DNA of 5,324 bases from VGWG01 sp964580075 (GTDB lineage Bacteria; Verrucomicrobiota; Kiritimatiellia; RFP12; JAAYNR01): the NCBI GenBank assembly GCA_964580075.1, contig CAZOJL010000194.1, positions 1 to 5,324 of the forward strand. The letters run 5' to 3'. The notes under the pieces were generated by a model. The model was not told the origin of the DNA. It saw only the letters and a program-made list of their open reading frames with translations, and ran no database searches. Of this stretch, positions 1 through 5,270 are shown piece by piece. The position numbers and the translations under genes were made by a program. How positions within the stretch are numbered: position 1 is the stretch's first letter; each line of letters begins with the position of its first letter.

Positions 1-8
1 CCATTTTG

Positions 9-48
9 GAGTGCGGTGGCAAGCGGTATTCCGCGCGACACCGCTCTC
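9..48. repeat. 40-nt imperfect hairpin, probable dispersed intergenic repeat
   Basis: The sequence folds on itself in three blocks. GAG (9-11) pairs with CTC (46-48), GCGGTG (13-18) pairs with CACCGC (39-44), and GCGG (23-26) pairs with CCGC (31-34) around a TATT loop. A T-T mismatch and a 4x4 internal loop interrupt the stem. One frame reads MECGGKR, a peptide I remember as a recurrent spurious ORF start in PVC-group genomes, so this may be one copy of a family-wide repeat. The pairing is seen directly; the dispersed-repeat status is recollection. No T-run follows on either strand, so it is not a classic terminator. Confidence 0.55.
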
Positions 49-282
49 AGGAGTACGAAAACGGAGCCAAAACTGAAAAAGTGCCTGAAAATATGATGCG
101 TTTGCCCTGCTGCTCATGCACACTAAAAAGGGCAGAAGACTGTGAGACTGTGAGGATTGAGAGGCTGTCGGTTATGCAAATGAGGTCTGTTCACCATTGG
201 GTGCGTGCGCACAAATCTGTAACCTGTTCATTCTCAACCTTCAGGATTACGCAAATGCGGCACCCGGAAGGCCCGGATTGAC

Positions 283-1434
283 TTACGCGCGCGCGGCCTT
301 GCCGGTGAATGCTGTGTCGAAATCAGCAATCAGGTCCTCAGCGGTTTCGAGTCCGGCGGAGAGACGGATGAGTTCGTCGGTGATGCCGCGCGTCAGACGT
401 TCGGCCGGCGGCATGGCGGCGTGCGACATGGTGGCCGGGTAGGAAAGGATGCTCTCGACGCCGCCGAGGCTGACGGCCACCAGCGGCAACCGCACCCGTT
501 TGAGAAAGCCGACGGCGGCGGCGCGATCGGCCAGTTCGAATGAGACCACGGCTCCCGGTCCCGTGGCCTGGCCGGCATGGATCGCATGGCCGGGGTGGTC
601 GGCGAGTCCGGGATAGAAGACGCGTTTCACCCGGGGGTGTTGCCGCAGCCAGGCGGCGACGGTGGCGGCGGTGCGCTGTTGCGCATCAAGTCGCACGCCG
701 AGCGTCTTGATGCCGCGGAGGAGGAGCCAGGAGTCCTGCGGACCCAGGATGGCGCCAAAGGCGTTCTGGATGGCGCGGAGGCGTTTGCCCGTTTCGGCTG
801 CACGGGTCACGGCCAAGCCGGCGATCAGATCGCTGTGGCCGCCAAGGAATTTTGTGGCGCTGTGCAGGACGATGTCGAAGCCGAGGTCGAGCGGACGCTG
901 GAGGAGCGGAGTCATGAAGGTGTTGTCGGTGATCGACAGCAGGTTGTGTTCGCGGGCAATGGCGGCCATGGCCCGCAGGTCGGTAACCTGCAACAGCGGG
1001 TTGGCGGGCGATTCGACGAAAAGGCCGCGCGTGGCGGGGGTGACGGCGCGGCGGACGGCTTCCGGATCGGTGGCATCGGCAAAGGTGACGTCGAGCTTCC
1101 ATCGGGCGAAGAGGGTGGTCAGGATGCGGTAGGTGCCGCCATAGACGTCGCGGCCCACGACGAGGTGGTCGCCGGGATTGAACAGGAGCAGGGTGGATGA
1201 GATGGCGGCCATTCCCGAGGCAAAGGCAAGGCCGGTGGCGCCGTTTTCGAGAACGGCGGCGGTCTGCTCCAGCGCGGCGCGGGTGGGATTGCCGCTGCGG
1301 GCGTAGTCGTAGGGTCCCAGATGCTCGGGGTCCTCCTGGTGGAAGGTCGAGACCTGGTAGACGGGGATGCTCGAGGCGCCGGTGTGCGGGTCGCGGTCGC
1401 AGCCCGAGTGGATCAGGCGTGTGCGGTCGTTCAT
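283..1434 (-). CDS. Cys/Met metabolism PLP-dependent enzyme, MetC-like (cystathionine beta-lyase or gamma-lyase)
   Basis: This is a 383-aa cytosolic enzyme of the trans-sulfuration family (fold-type I PLP, AAT-like), full length for the family (about 380-400 aa). Visible landmarks are Y44 and R46 in YARSGNPTR (phosphate contacts reaching the neighbouring subunit), SGM at 73-75 (phosphate), the YGG loop at 98-100, D170 (pyridine nitrogen), K195 in SATKFLGGHSD (Schiff-base lysine), SLGGVES at 322-328 and R357 (substrate carboxylate). The N-terminal DPHTGASSIPVYQVSTF and the GPQDSWLLLRGIKTLG stretch resemble Bacillus MetC most. The expected reaction is cystathionine to homocysteine, pyruvate and ammonia. 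Gamma-lyase activity (to cysteine) cannot be excluded, because sequence separates these activities poorly. The start ATG overlaps the stop of the upstream paralogue (ATGA), with GGAG 8 nt upstream (1443-1446), so the two genes are probably co-transcribed and translationally coupled. No terminator is evident after the TAA stop. Confidence 0.9.
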   Translation of the reverse strand: MNDRTRLIHSGCDRDPHTGASSIPVYQVSTFHQEDPEHLGPYDYARSGNPTRAALEQTAAVLENGATGLAFASGMAAISSTLLLFNPGDHLVVGRDVYGGTYRILTTLFARWKLDVTFADATDPEAVRRAVTPATRGLFVESPANPLLQVTDLRAMAAIAREHNLLSITDNTFMTPLLQRPLDLGFDIVLHSATKFLGGHSDLIAGLAVTRAAETGKRLRAIQNAFGAILGPQDSWLLLRGIKTLGVRLDAQQRTAATVAAWLRQHPRVKRVFYPGLADHPGHAIHAGQATGPGAVVSFELADRAAAVGFLKRVRLPLVAVSLGGVESILSYPATMSHAAMPPAERLTRGITDELIRLSAGLETAEDLIADFDTAFTGKAARA

Positions 1435-2576
1435 AGGACGGTCTCCAAATCGTGGATCAGGTCGTCCGGGTCTTCGATGCCGACCGAAAGACGGAGGAGG
1501 CTGGCATTGATCCCCAGACGCTCGCGGGTCGCGGGATCGATGTCGGCGTGGGTTTGAACCGCAGGATAAGTGATCAGCGACTCCACGCCGCCGAGGCTTT
1601 CGGCGAACAGGAAGACGCGGACCTGTTCGAGAATGGCCGGAATGCGGGCGGGGTCTGCAACCTCAAAGGAAACCATGCCTCCGAAGCCGTTTCCATCGCG
1701 GACGAGGATCGCGTGGCCGGGGTGGGTTGGAAGCCCCGGGTAAAGGACCCGGCGCACGCGGGGATGGGCGGTGAGCCAGGAGGCGATGGCCGAGGCGTTC
1801 TCCTGCTGCCGTTGGAGGCGGAGCGGAAGGGTCTTGAGTCCGCGCAAGGTGAGCCAGGCGTCTTGTGGACCCAGGACGGCACCGCAGGCGTTTTGCAGAA
1901 AGGCGATTTTCTCGGCCAATGCGGGGGTGCCGGCGACCAGCGCGCCGGCGACCACGTCATTGTGACCCGCGAGAAATTTGGTGGCGCTGTAGGCGACCAC
2001 ATCGGCGCCAAGGTCGAGCGGGCGCAACTGGCAGGGGGTGAGAAAGGTGTTGTCGACGATCAACAGCGCATCGCGGGCGCGGGTGAGGGCGGCGAGGGCG
2101 CGGATGTCGGCGATTTTGAGCAGCGGGTTGGTGGGGGTTTCGACAAAGACGGCGCGCGCGCACGGATCTTCGAGGGCCCGTTGCACGGCGGCGGCATCGG
2201 AGGAATCGACATAAACAGCGGTGACGCCAAGCGGCCGGAAGACCCTTTCAAAAAGGCGGAAGGTGCCGCCGTAGAGGTCTTCGGTAACCACGATGCGGTC
2301 ACCGGGGGCGAAGAGGCGCAGAAGGGTATCGAGGGCGGCCAGTCCGGAGGCAAAAGCAAAACCGCGTGCACCGCCATCGGCGCGGGCGAGAGTCTCCTCG
2401 AGCGCCAGTCGTGTGGGGTTGGAGGTGCGGGAATAGTCAAAGCCGGTGGAGCGGCCGAGTGCGGGGTGGCTGAACGATGCCGTCTGGTAGATCGGCACGG
2501 AAATCGCACCGGTCGCGGGGTCGCGGCGCGAACCGGCCTGGGCCAGCAACGTCGACAGTTTATCAGAAAACGGCAT
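1431..2576 (-). CDS. Cys/Met metabolism PLP-dependent enzyme, MetI/MetB-like (cystathionine gamma-synthase or O-acylhomoserine thiolyase)
   Basis: This 381-aa enzyme is paralogous to its downstream neighbour. It shows Y48/R50 in YSRTSNPTR, SGL at 78-80, YGG at 102-104, D175, the Schiff-base lysine K200 in SATKFLAGHND, AESLGGVESLITYP at 325-338 and R362. STGFDYSRTSNPTR, GGARGFAFASG and the YPAVQTHADI segment recall Bacillus MetI, which joins an O-acylhomoserine to cysteine (or sulfide) to give cystathionine (or homocysteine). The start at 2576 (MPFSDKL) is preferred because GGAG lies 6 nt upstream (2583-2586). The longer reading from 2633 would begin inside the -35 box and adds a non-homologous 19-residue head. 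It is first in a two-gene operon with the MetC-like gene and divergent from an Rrf2 regulator. The acyl donor and the choice between cysteine and sulfide cannot be told from sequence. Confidence 0.9.
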   Translation of the reverse strand: MPFSDKLSTLLAQAGSRRDPATGAISVPIYQTASFSHPALGRSTGFDYSRTSNPTRLALEETLARADGGARGFAFASGLAALDTLLRLFAPGDRIVVTEDLYGGTFRLFERVFRPLGVTAVYVDSSDAAAVQRALEDPCARAVFVETPTNPLLKIADIRALAALTRARDALLIVDNTFLTPCQLRPLDLGADVVAYSATKFLAGHNDVVAGALVAGTPALAEKIAFLQNACGAVLGPQDAWLTLRGLKTLPLRLQRQQENASAIASWLTAHPRVRRVLYPGLPTHPGHAILVRDGNGFGGMVSFEVADPARIPAILEQVRVFLFAESLGGVESLITYPAVQTHADIDPATRERLGINASLLRLSVGIEDPDDLIHDLETVL

Positions 2577-2593
2577 AGTAATCTCCATAAAAA

Positions 2594-2610
2594 CTAGGAT
2601 AATACTATAG
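2594..2610. promoter_or_regulatory. Candidate operator: quasi-palindrome over the -10 box and start site of the metI-like promoter
   Basis: The 17-bp sequence CTATAGTATTATCCTAG (minus strand) is symmetric at its ends (CTA/TAG) and near its centre (TA/TA), with mismatched positions between. It covers the -10 hexamer and the predicted transcription start, where a repressor would block initiation. The divergent Rrf2 regulator is the obvious candidate ligand. The symmetry is seen in the sequence; the operator role is inference. Confidence 0.3.
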
Positions 2611-2633
2611 ATGATTCCGGGTCGGGCAGTCAA
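2604..2633 (-). promoter_or_regulatory. Sigma70-type promoter of the MetI/MetC-like operon
   Basis: Reading the minus strand, TTGACT (2633-2628) and TATAGT (2609-2604) are separated by 18 bp. Transcription should begin near 2597, leaving a leader of about 21 nt that contains little more than the GGAG ribosome binding site. That leaves no room for a SAM riboswitch or T-box, the controls common in front of met genes in Gram-positives. Assigned by eye from consensus match. Confidence 0.65.
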
Positions 2634-2641
2634 ACGCTTTT

Positions 2642-2703
2642 TCAGCGAATGTTCGTTCCGACGTCCGTGTATTCACGGGTGAGGCGGATGAAACATTCGC
2701 TGA
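2642..2703. repeat. 62-bp nested inverted repeat between the divergent promoters
   Basis: TCAGCGAATGTT (2642-2653) has a perfect 12-bp inverted partner AACATTCGCTGA (2692-2703). Inside it, TCCG (2657-2660) pairs with CGGA (2685-2688), and CCGTG (2665-2669) pairs with CACGG (2674-2678) around a TATT loop, giving a three-tier hairpin or cruciform. It lies just upstream of the -35 box of the minus-strand operon and about 80 bp upstream of the -35 box of the Rrf2 gene, so neither predicted mRNA includes it. The plus strand after it is T-rich (TATTTTGCGGTTTTTGCG), which would suit a weak terminator of an unseen plus-strand RNA. A protein-binding site or a remnant of a mobile repeat is equally possible. 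Confidence 0.6.
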
Positions 2704-2783
2704 TATTTTGCGGTTTTTGCGAAACGTGTTCCTTTTTTAGCAACAGGGGAAGAAATTTAGATGCGTTCGCCCTGACCTGCTGC

Positions 2784-2813
2784 TTGACGGCTCCCATGCC
2801 GATCCCCTATAAT
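2784..2813 (+). promoter_or_regulatory. Sigma70-type promoter of the Rrf2 regulator gene
   Basis: TTGACG (2784-2789) and a perfect TATAAT (2808-2813) are 18 bp apart. The start of transcription is expected near 2820, giving a leader of about 43 nt before the ATG at 2863. It has the same spacer length as the divergent promoter of the PLP enzyme operon. Confidence 0.7.
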
Positions 2814-2814
2814 G

Positions 2815-2834
2815 TCTATCAACTAAAGGTATAT
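2815..2834. promoter_or_regulatory. Candidate Rrf2 autoregulatory operator at the transcription start
   Basis: Immediately after the -10 box, TATCAACTAAAGGTATA (2817-2833) has symmetric ends (TAT/ATA) and a symmetric T-A pair around its centre. Its reverse strand contains CCTTTAGTTGATAG, which loosely matches CCTAGTTTTTATGG downstream of the other promoter's -10 box (minus strand, about 2598-2585). A shared, degenerate site near both start points would fit one regulator acting on both genes. The match is weak and was made by eye. Confidence 0.25.
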
Positions 2835-2862
2835 TGCGTCTGATTGGGATACGGGTGGGCGT

Positions 2863-3306
2863 ATGGTTGTTTCAACAAAAGGTCGTTACGGGCTGCGGGT
2901 TCTTCTGGATGTAGCCTTGCATCAGAGCAACGGACCTGTGACTTTGGCCGACATCTCCCGGCGGCAGGGCATCTCGCAGAAATACCTCTGGCAGGTGCTG
3001 AACCCATTGAAGGGGGCCGGTCTGTTGAGTGCCACGCGCGGGGCGCGCGGCGGCTACGTCCTGGCGCGGACGCCGGCGTCGGTGACCATGAAAGAGATCA
3101 TCACCATCCTGGAGGGCCCGATTGCTCTCGCCGCCTGTGCGACGGGTGCCCGGGGCTGCGAACGCCGTTCGGATTGCGCCGCGTCCGAGGTATGGGCCGA
3201 GATCGAGGACAAGCTGAATGAGGTTTTGGGGTCGATCACGCTGCAGACCATTGTGAAGCGGAGCAAGGATCATGCGGGCAAGGGTATTCTAAACTACGAG
3301 ATTTAG
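2863..3306 (+). CDS. Rrf2-family transcriptional regulator (CymR/IscR type, three cluster-type cysteines)
   Basis: This 147-aa DNA-binding protein is of normal Rrf2 length. The N-terminal winged helix (about 1-70) opens with STKGRYGLRVLLDVA. Its helix-turn-helix covers ADISRRQGISQKYLWQVL, and the wing is RGARGGYVLAR. ILEGPI (82-87) and the C-terminal NYEI recall CymR, the cysteine-metabolism repressor of Bacillus, which lacks cluster cysteines. This protein instead has C92, C99 and C105 (C-X6-C-X5-C, followed by a Trp at 111), close to the C-X5-C-X5-C [2Fe-2S] ligands of IscR. It may therefore sense Fe-S status or redox state. It is divergent from the MetI/MetC-like operon, pointing to control of sulfur amino acid synthesis and probably of itself. 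The Shine-Dalgarno is weak (a GGGTGGG stretch very close to the ATG). It converges with the URO-D-like gene, 15 bp apart. Confidence 0.92.
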   Translation: MVVSTKGRYGLRVLLDVALHQSNGPVTLADISRRQGISQKYLWQVLNPLKGAGLLSATRGARGGYVLARTPASVTMKEIITILEGPIALAACATGARGCERRSDCAASEVWAEIEDKLNEVLGSITLQTIVKRSKDHAGKGILNYEI

Positions 3307-3321
3307 GAACCTAATGTTATT

Positions 3322-4614
3322 TCAGGACGCCGTGCATGTATGCGGAAAGAACCGATCAATCTCACGACGGGCGATTTCGACCGCGCGGCGCGGCTTGTCG
3401 AGATTGCCGTGGACGGAATAGACATCGCGTACGACAAACCCCAAGGGAATGCTCTTCCCGGCGGTGACCTCCAGCGTTTCACGGATCTCCCTCGCCCAGG
3501 ACTCTTCATTGAGCCGGACGTCTAAGCCGAGAAGGTTGGGGTTGGGTTTTCGCGAGAAGACAATATTCTTTCCGGCGAGCGCTTCGGCCATGTATGACTG
3601 ATTCGCCCACCGCGAAATGGAAATGGCTTTCAGGTGGGGGATCTGGTTGAGCGAAGTCTCCCAGATGGGGTCGGCCGGCTCGCAGCAGCCCCAGTAAACG
3701 AGGCCGTACAGAGCCGCAAGATCGCGGTAGTAGGGGAAACAGAACTCATGAAAAAGCTCGGGAGAAATCCCCACGGTTTCCTGGCTGTCCATGCCGCTCC
3801 ACATGTCCGACAACCGGACCTGACCGGGCGCAACCGGCACCTGAGGCAGCAGCGTCGTGAAGTTGAAACAGGTCCCGCAGGTGCACTGGTTTCCATTGTT
3901 GAGAACCAGCAATCCTTCGCTCTCGGCCCAGCGCGCCATGCGGGCGGCGTTGTCCCGCAGCAAGGCCATCAGCGCATGGAGCGTGTCCGGGCAGTCGTAC
4001 ATCGCCAGAAAGAACGTCTCCATGCTCATCAGCCGCATCAGTCTTTGGGTCAGGTAGTTGTTGCCGTAGGTCCCTGAGCGGATGACCACCGGCAAGATAT
4101 CGCCAAAGGCCTCCTCGAGAAATGTCTTCTCCTCCAGCGTCGCGTCGCGGTTCACGCCAAACGACGCCGGCTGGATCCTGTCAAAGCCGTCCCTGAGATC
4201 CTTGATGGGGCACTCAAAGTGGTAGCCCGTCGTAACCCCTTCCGCATCCTTCGCATACGTGGTGGGAATGTCGATGCCGAACTCATTACACCAGACGTGC
4301 CATCCCATATCGAAGGAGTCGGGGCAGACGTGGTCATCGTCCAAAAGCTCGTGGTGGCGGATATGTCGCAGAAACTGGCCTTCCAGATGGCGTCCATGTT
4401 TCGATTGGCAGCGAAAGATGGAGGCAGGCATGAAATCGCGGTCGAATGTCCACGTCTCCACTACGAACGGTGGCCGGGAGCCTGTCGTCCCATCATTCAT
4501 GGCGGTCCACAGGTGTCGGCGCTGCGCCATCACCGGTAGCGCCGCGATCTCCGCTTGGCGTCTGGCGAGATCGCGTAAATACCGACGCTCATCGTGTGAA
4601 AGACTATACGGCAT
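3322..4614 (-). CDS. Uroporphyrinogen decarboxylase-like (URO-D/MtaA superfamily) protein of unknown function
   Basis: This 430-aa protein has the pattern of the uncharacterised URO-D-like family (TIM-barrel superfamily including HemE, MtaA/CmuA corrinoid methyltransferases and MetE). Recognisable segments are YWGCCEP (307-313), IPHLKAISISRWA (325-337), RKPNPNLLG (355-363) and the tail GFVVRDVYSVHG (392-403). It is longer than HemE (about 350 aa), so heme synthesis is unlikely. The cysteine-rich CTCGTC (244-249) plus C310/C311 could bind metal, but the H-X-C zinc motif of MtaA is not evident. A methyl-transfer or demethylation role is the family-based guess; the substrate is unknown. The start at 4614 is preferred over the in-frame ATG at 4626 because GAGG lies 6 nt before it (4621-4624). 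Its first 11 bases overlap, out of frame, the end of a truncated PIN toxin gene, so it may depend on the antitoxin promoter upstream. No private promoter is obvious. Confidence 0.8.
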   Translation of the reverse strand: MPYSLSHDERRYLRDLARRQAEIAALPVMAQRRHLWTAMNDGTTGSRPPFVVETWTFDRDFMPASIFRCQSKHGRHLEGQFLRHIRHHELLDDDHVCPDSFDMGWHVWCNEFGIDIPTTYAKDAEGVTTGYHFECPIKDLRDGFDRIQPASFGVNRDATLEEKTFLEEAFGDILPVVIRSGTYGNNYLTQRLMRLMSMETFFLAMYDCPDTLHALMALLRDNAARMARWAESEGLLVLNNGNQCTCGTCFNFTTLLPQVPVAPGQVRLSDMWSGMDSQETVGISPELFHEFCFPYYRDLAALYGLVYWGCCEPADPIWETSLNQIPHLKAISISRWANQSYMAEALAGKNIVFSRKPNPNLLGLDVRLNEESWAREIRETLEVTAGKSIPLGFVVRDVYSVHGNLDKPRRAVEIARREIDRFFPHTCTAS

Positions 4615-4717
4615 GATTAACCTCATTCATTCTGATTGTCTCAGGCATCAGGGCGCAGGTTCCTCCCGTCGTCATCATTCCGGAAACAAGCACGTTGGTG
4701 TCGAGCACAACCTTCAT
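4604..4717 (-). pseudogene. Truncated PIN-domain toxin (type II TA, COG1569-like), 37 codons
   Basis: The frame begins MKVVLDTNVLVSGMMTTGG, the characteristic first beta strand and helix start of PIN-domain ribonuclease toxins, with the first catalytic Asp (D6) and following T7/N8. A complete PIN toxin has about 130-140 residues and further acidic residues, all absent here. Resemblance ends around residues 20-23, and the frame stops at TAG (4604-4606) after a tail with no PIN character. The ATG overlaps the antitoxin stop (ATGA, 4714-4717), the usual antitoxin-toxin coupling, which supports descent from a real module. The missing part is not found elsewhere in the window, because the URO-D-like gene begins 11 bp before the stub ends. 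The stub cannot be an active nuclease. Confidence 0.8.
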
Positions 4718-5004
4718 GCCTTGCCCTTGGCGTGGCGGGTGTTCGCAATGATCGCGTCAATCTCCGCCATGGGCATGTCTGCTGTACCGGCCAGAGCCGC
4801 GCTCTCGCGCACCCGTTCCAGCGCCACCTTTGCCCGCGCCCCGCGGATCGCCCGCAACTCTTTGTCGAAGCATTCGGGACGCACCGCGGATACGATTGCG
4901 AAGGGGCGCCCGTTGGCCGTGAGCACGACTTCCTCGTCACGGTTCAAGTCACGGCGCATCGTCCCCGAGTTCACACGAAACTCTCTGGCAGACATGAATT
5001 TCAT
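4714..5004 (-). CDS. Phd/YefM-family type II antitoxin
   Basis: This 96-aa protein has an N-terminal Phd/YefM DNA-binding and dimerisation domain (about 1-45): MKFMSAREFRVNSG, then EEVVLTANGRPFAIVSAV. The C-terminal half is charged and helical, ending near MPMAEIDAIIANTRHAK, typical of the toxin-wrapping tail. Such antitoxins bind and inactivate the partner toxin and repress their own promoter, usually more strongly with toxin bound. The start at 5004 is chosen for the strong AGGAGG 7 nt upstream (5012-5017) and because family resemblance begins there; a longer frame from 5052 adds unrelated residues. The partner PIN toxin downstream is truncated, so the protein has no local target. It may persist as an autorepressor, now of the downstream URO-D-like gene, or protect against a related toxin elsewhere; both are inference. 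Confidence 0.88.
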   Translation of the reverse strand: MKFMSAREFRVNSGTMRRDLNRDEEVVLTANGRPFAIVSAVRPECFDKELRAIRGARAKVALERVRESAALAGTADMPMAEIDAIIANTRHAKGKA

Positions 5005-5017
5005 CCGGCTTCCTCCT

Positions 5018-5083
5018 CTTATGGCATCAATAGCGTACCAAGTCCGGCACACATATCAACCCATAAGTGATCCAGCAATTCAA
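5018..5083 (-). promoter_or_regulatory. Probable promoter and operator region of the antitoxin gene
   Basis: CTTATGG (5018-5024) and CCATAAG (5061-5067) form a perfect 7-bp inverted repeat whose arm centres are 43 bp apart, about four helical turns. That is a plausible arrangement for two antitoxin dimers. On the minus strand, weak promoter options lie in or beside it: TTGAAT (5083-5078) with TTGATA (5059-5054) at 18 bp, or TTGATA (5059-5054) with TACGCT (5037-5032) at 16 bp. Neither is a strong match. The inverted repeat is seen directly; its role is inferred from the autoregulation usual in this family. Confidence 0.35.
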
Positions 5084-5104
5084 ATTTTGAGCACATCCGT
5101 ACAG

Positions 5105-5188
5105 TCGAAATCGAAATCGCTATCGGTATCGGGGTCGAATTCCCGCCTTTTCGTCGATTTCGATCCCGATCCCGATTTCGATCCCGAT
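5105..5188. repeat. Hexamer-based (TCGNNN) imperfect inverted repeat
   Basis: Two 35-nt arms (5105-5139 and 5154-5188), separated by 14 nt, are each built of consecutive 6-bp units starting TCG on one strand (TCGAAA, TCGGGA, TCGGTA and similar). Read on opposite strands the arms are near-copies, so the whole can form a long imperfect hairpin with the spacer as loop. The 6-bp period keeps all frames open with low-complexity peptides such as DPDPDFDPDKP, so open frames here are not genes. It lies upstream of the antitoxin gene in non-coding sequence. Confidence 0.7.
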
Positions 5189-5236
5189 AAACCCTGTCTC
5201 AATCCTGTTTTCCATCCGGCCGCAGGTCGGCGGCTT

Positions 5237-5264
5237 CCCTGAACCCTGAACCCTGAAACCTGAA
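5237..5264. repeat. Four tandem 7-bp repeats (CCCTGAA)
   Basis: CCCTGAA occurs three times in direct succession (5237-5257), followed by a one-base variant ACCTGAA (5258-5264) and a decayed CCCTTCT. It is a short non-coding microsatellite of the type often seen between genes in large environmental genomes. No function is visible. Confidence 0.75.
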
Positions 5265-5270
5265 CCCTTC

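Noticed and set aside
6..281. A 91-codon plus-strand open frame starting in the left-edge hairpin
   Set aside because: Its start is created by the hairpin repeat, and the rest has irregular composition and no resemblance to a protein family.
200..282. Rho-independent terminator after the MetC-like gene
   Set aside because: Only a 4-bp CCGG/CCGG stem is visible on the transcribed strand and no T-run follows.
577..1200. A 207-codon plus-strand open frame antisense to the MetC-like gene
   Set aside because: Same cause: GC-rich antisense shadow, with no family resemblance.
1452..2597. A 381-codon open frame on the plus strand, antisense to the MetI-like gene
   Set aside because: It mirrors the codon structure of a GC-rich gene with clear family motifs on the other strand. 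Its protein is Gly/Glu/Lys-rich low-complexity sequence with no recognisable domain.
2577..2633. N-terminal extension of the MetI-like gene
   Set aside because: It would start at the -35 box and add a head not found in the family; the start at 2576 has a well-placed GGAG.
2577..2640. SAM riboswitch or T-box in front of the met-type operon
   Set aside because: The predicted leader is about 21 nt and shows no such structure.
2649..2843. A 64-codon plus-strand open frame in the divergent intergenic region
   Set aside because: It runs through the inverted repeat and the Rrf2 promoter, has no ribosome binding site and no domain.
4259..5242. A 327-codon plus-strand open frame crossing the URO-D-like gene, the toxin stub, the antitoxin and the hexamer repeat
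   Set aside because: It spans three minus-strand coding regions plus a low-complexity repeat that keeps frames open. It has no domain and no sensible start.
5105..5264. CRISPR array
   Set aside because: The repeats are 6-7 bp microsatellite units without unique spacers, and no cas gene is present.
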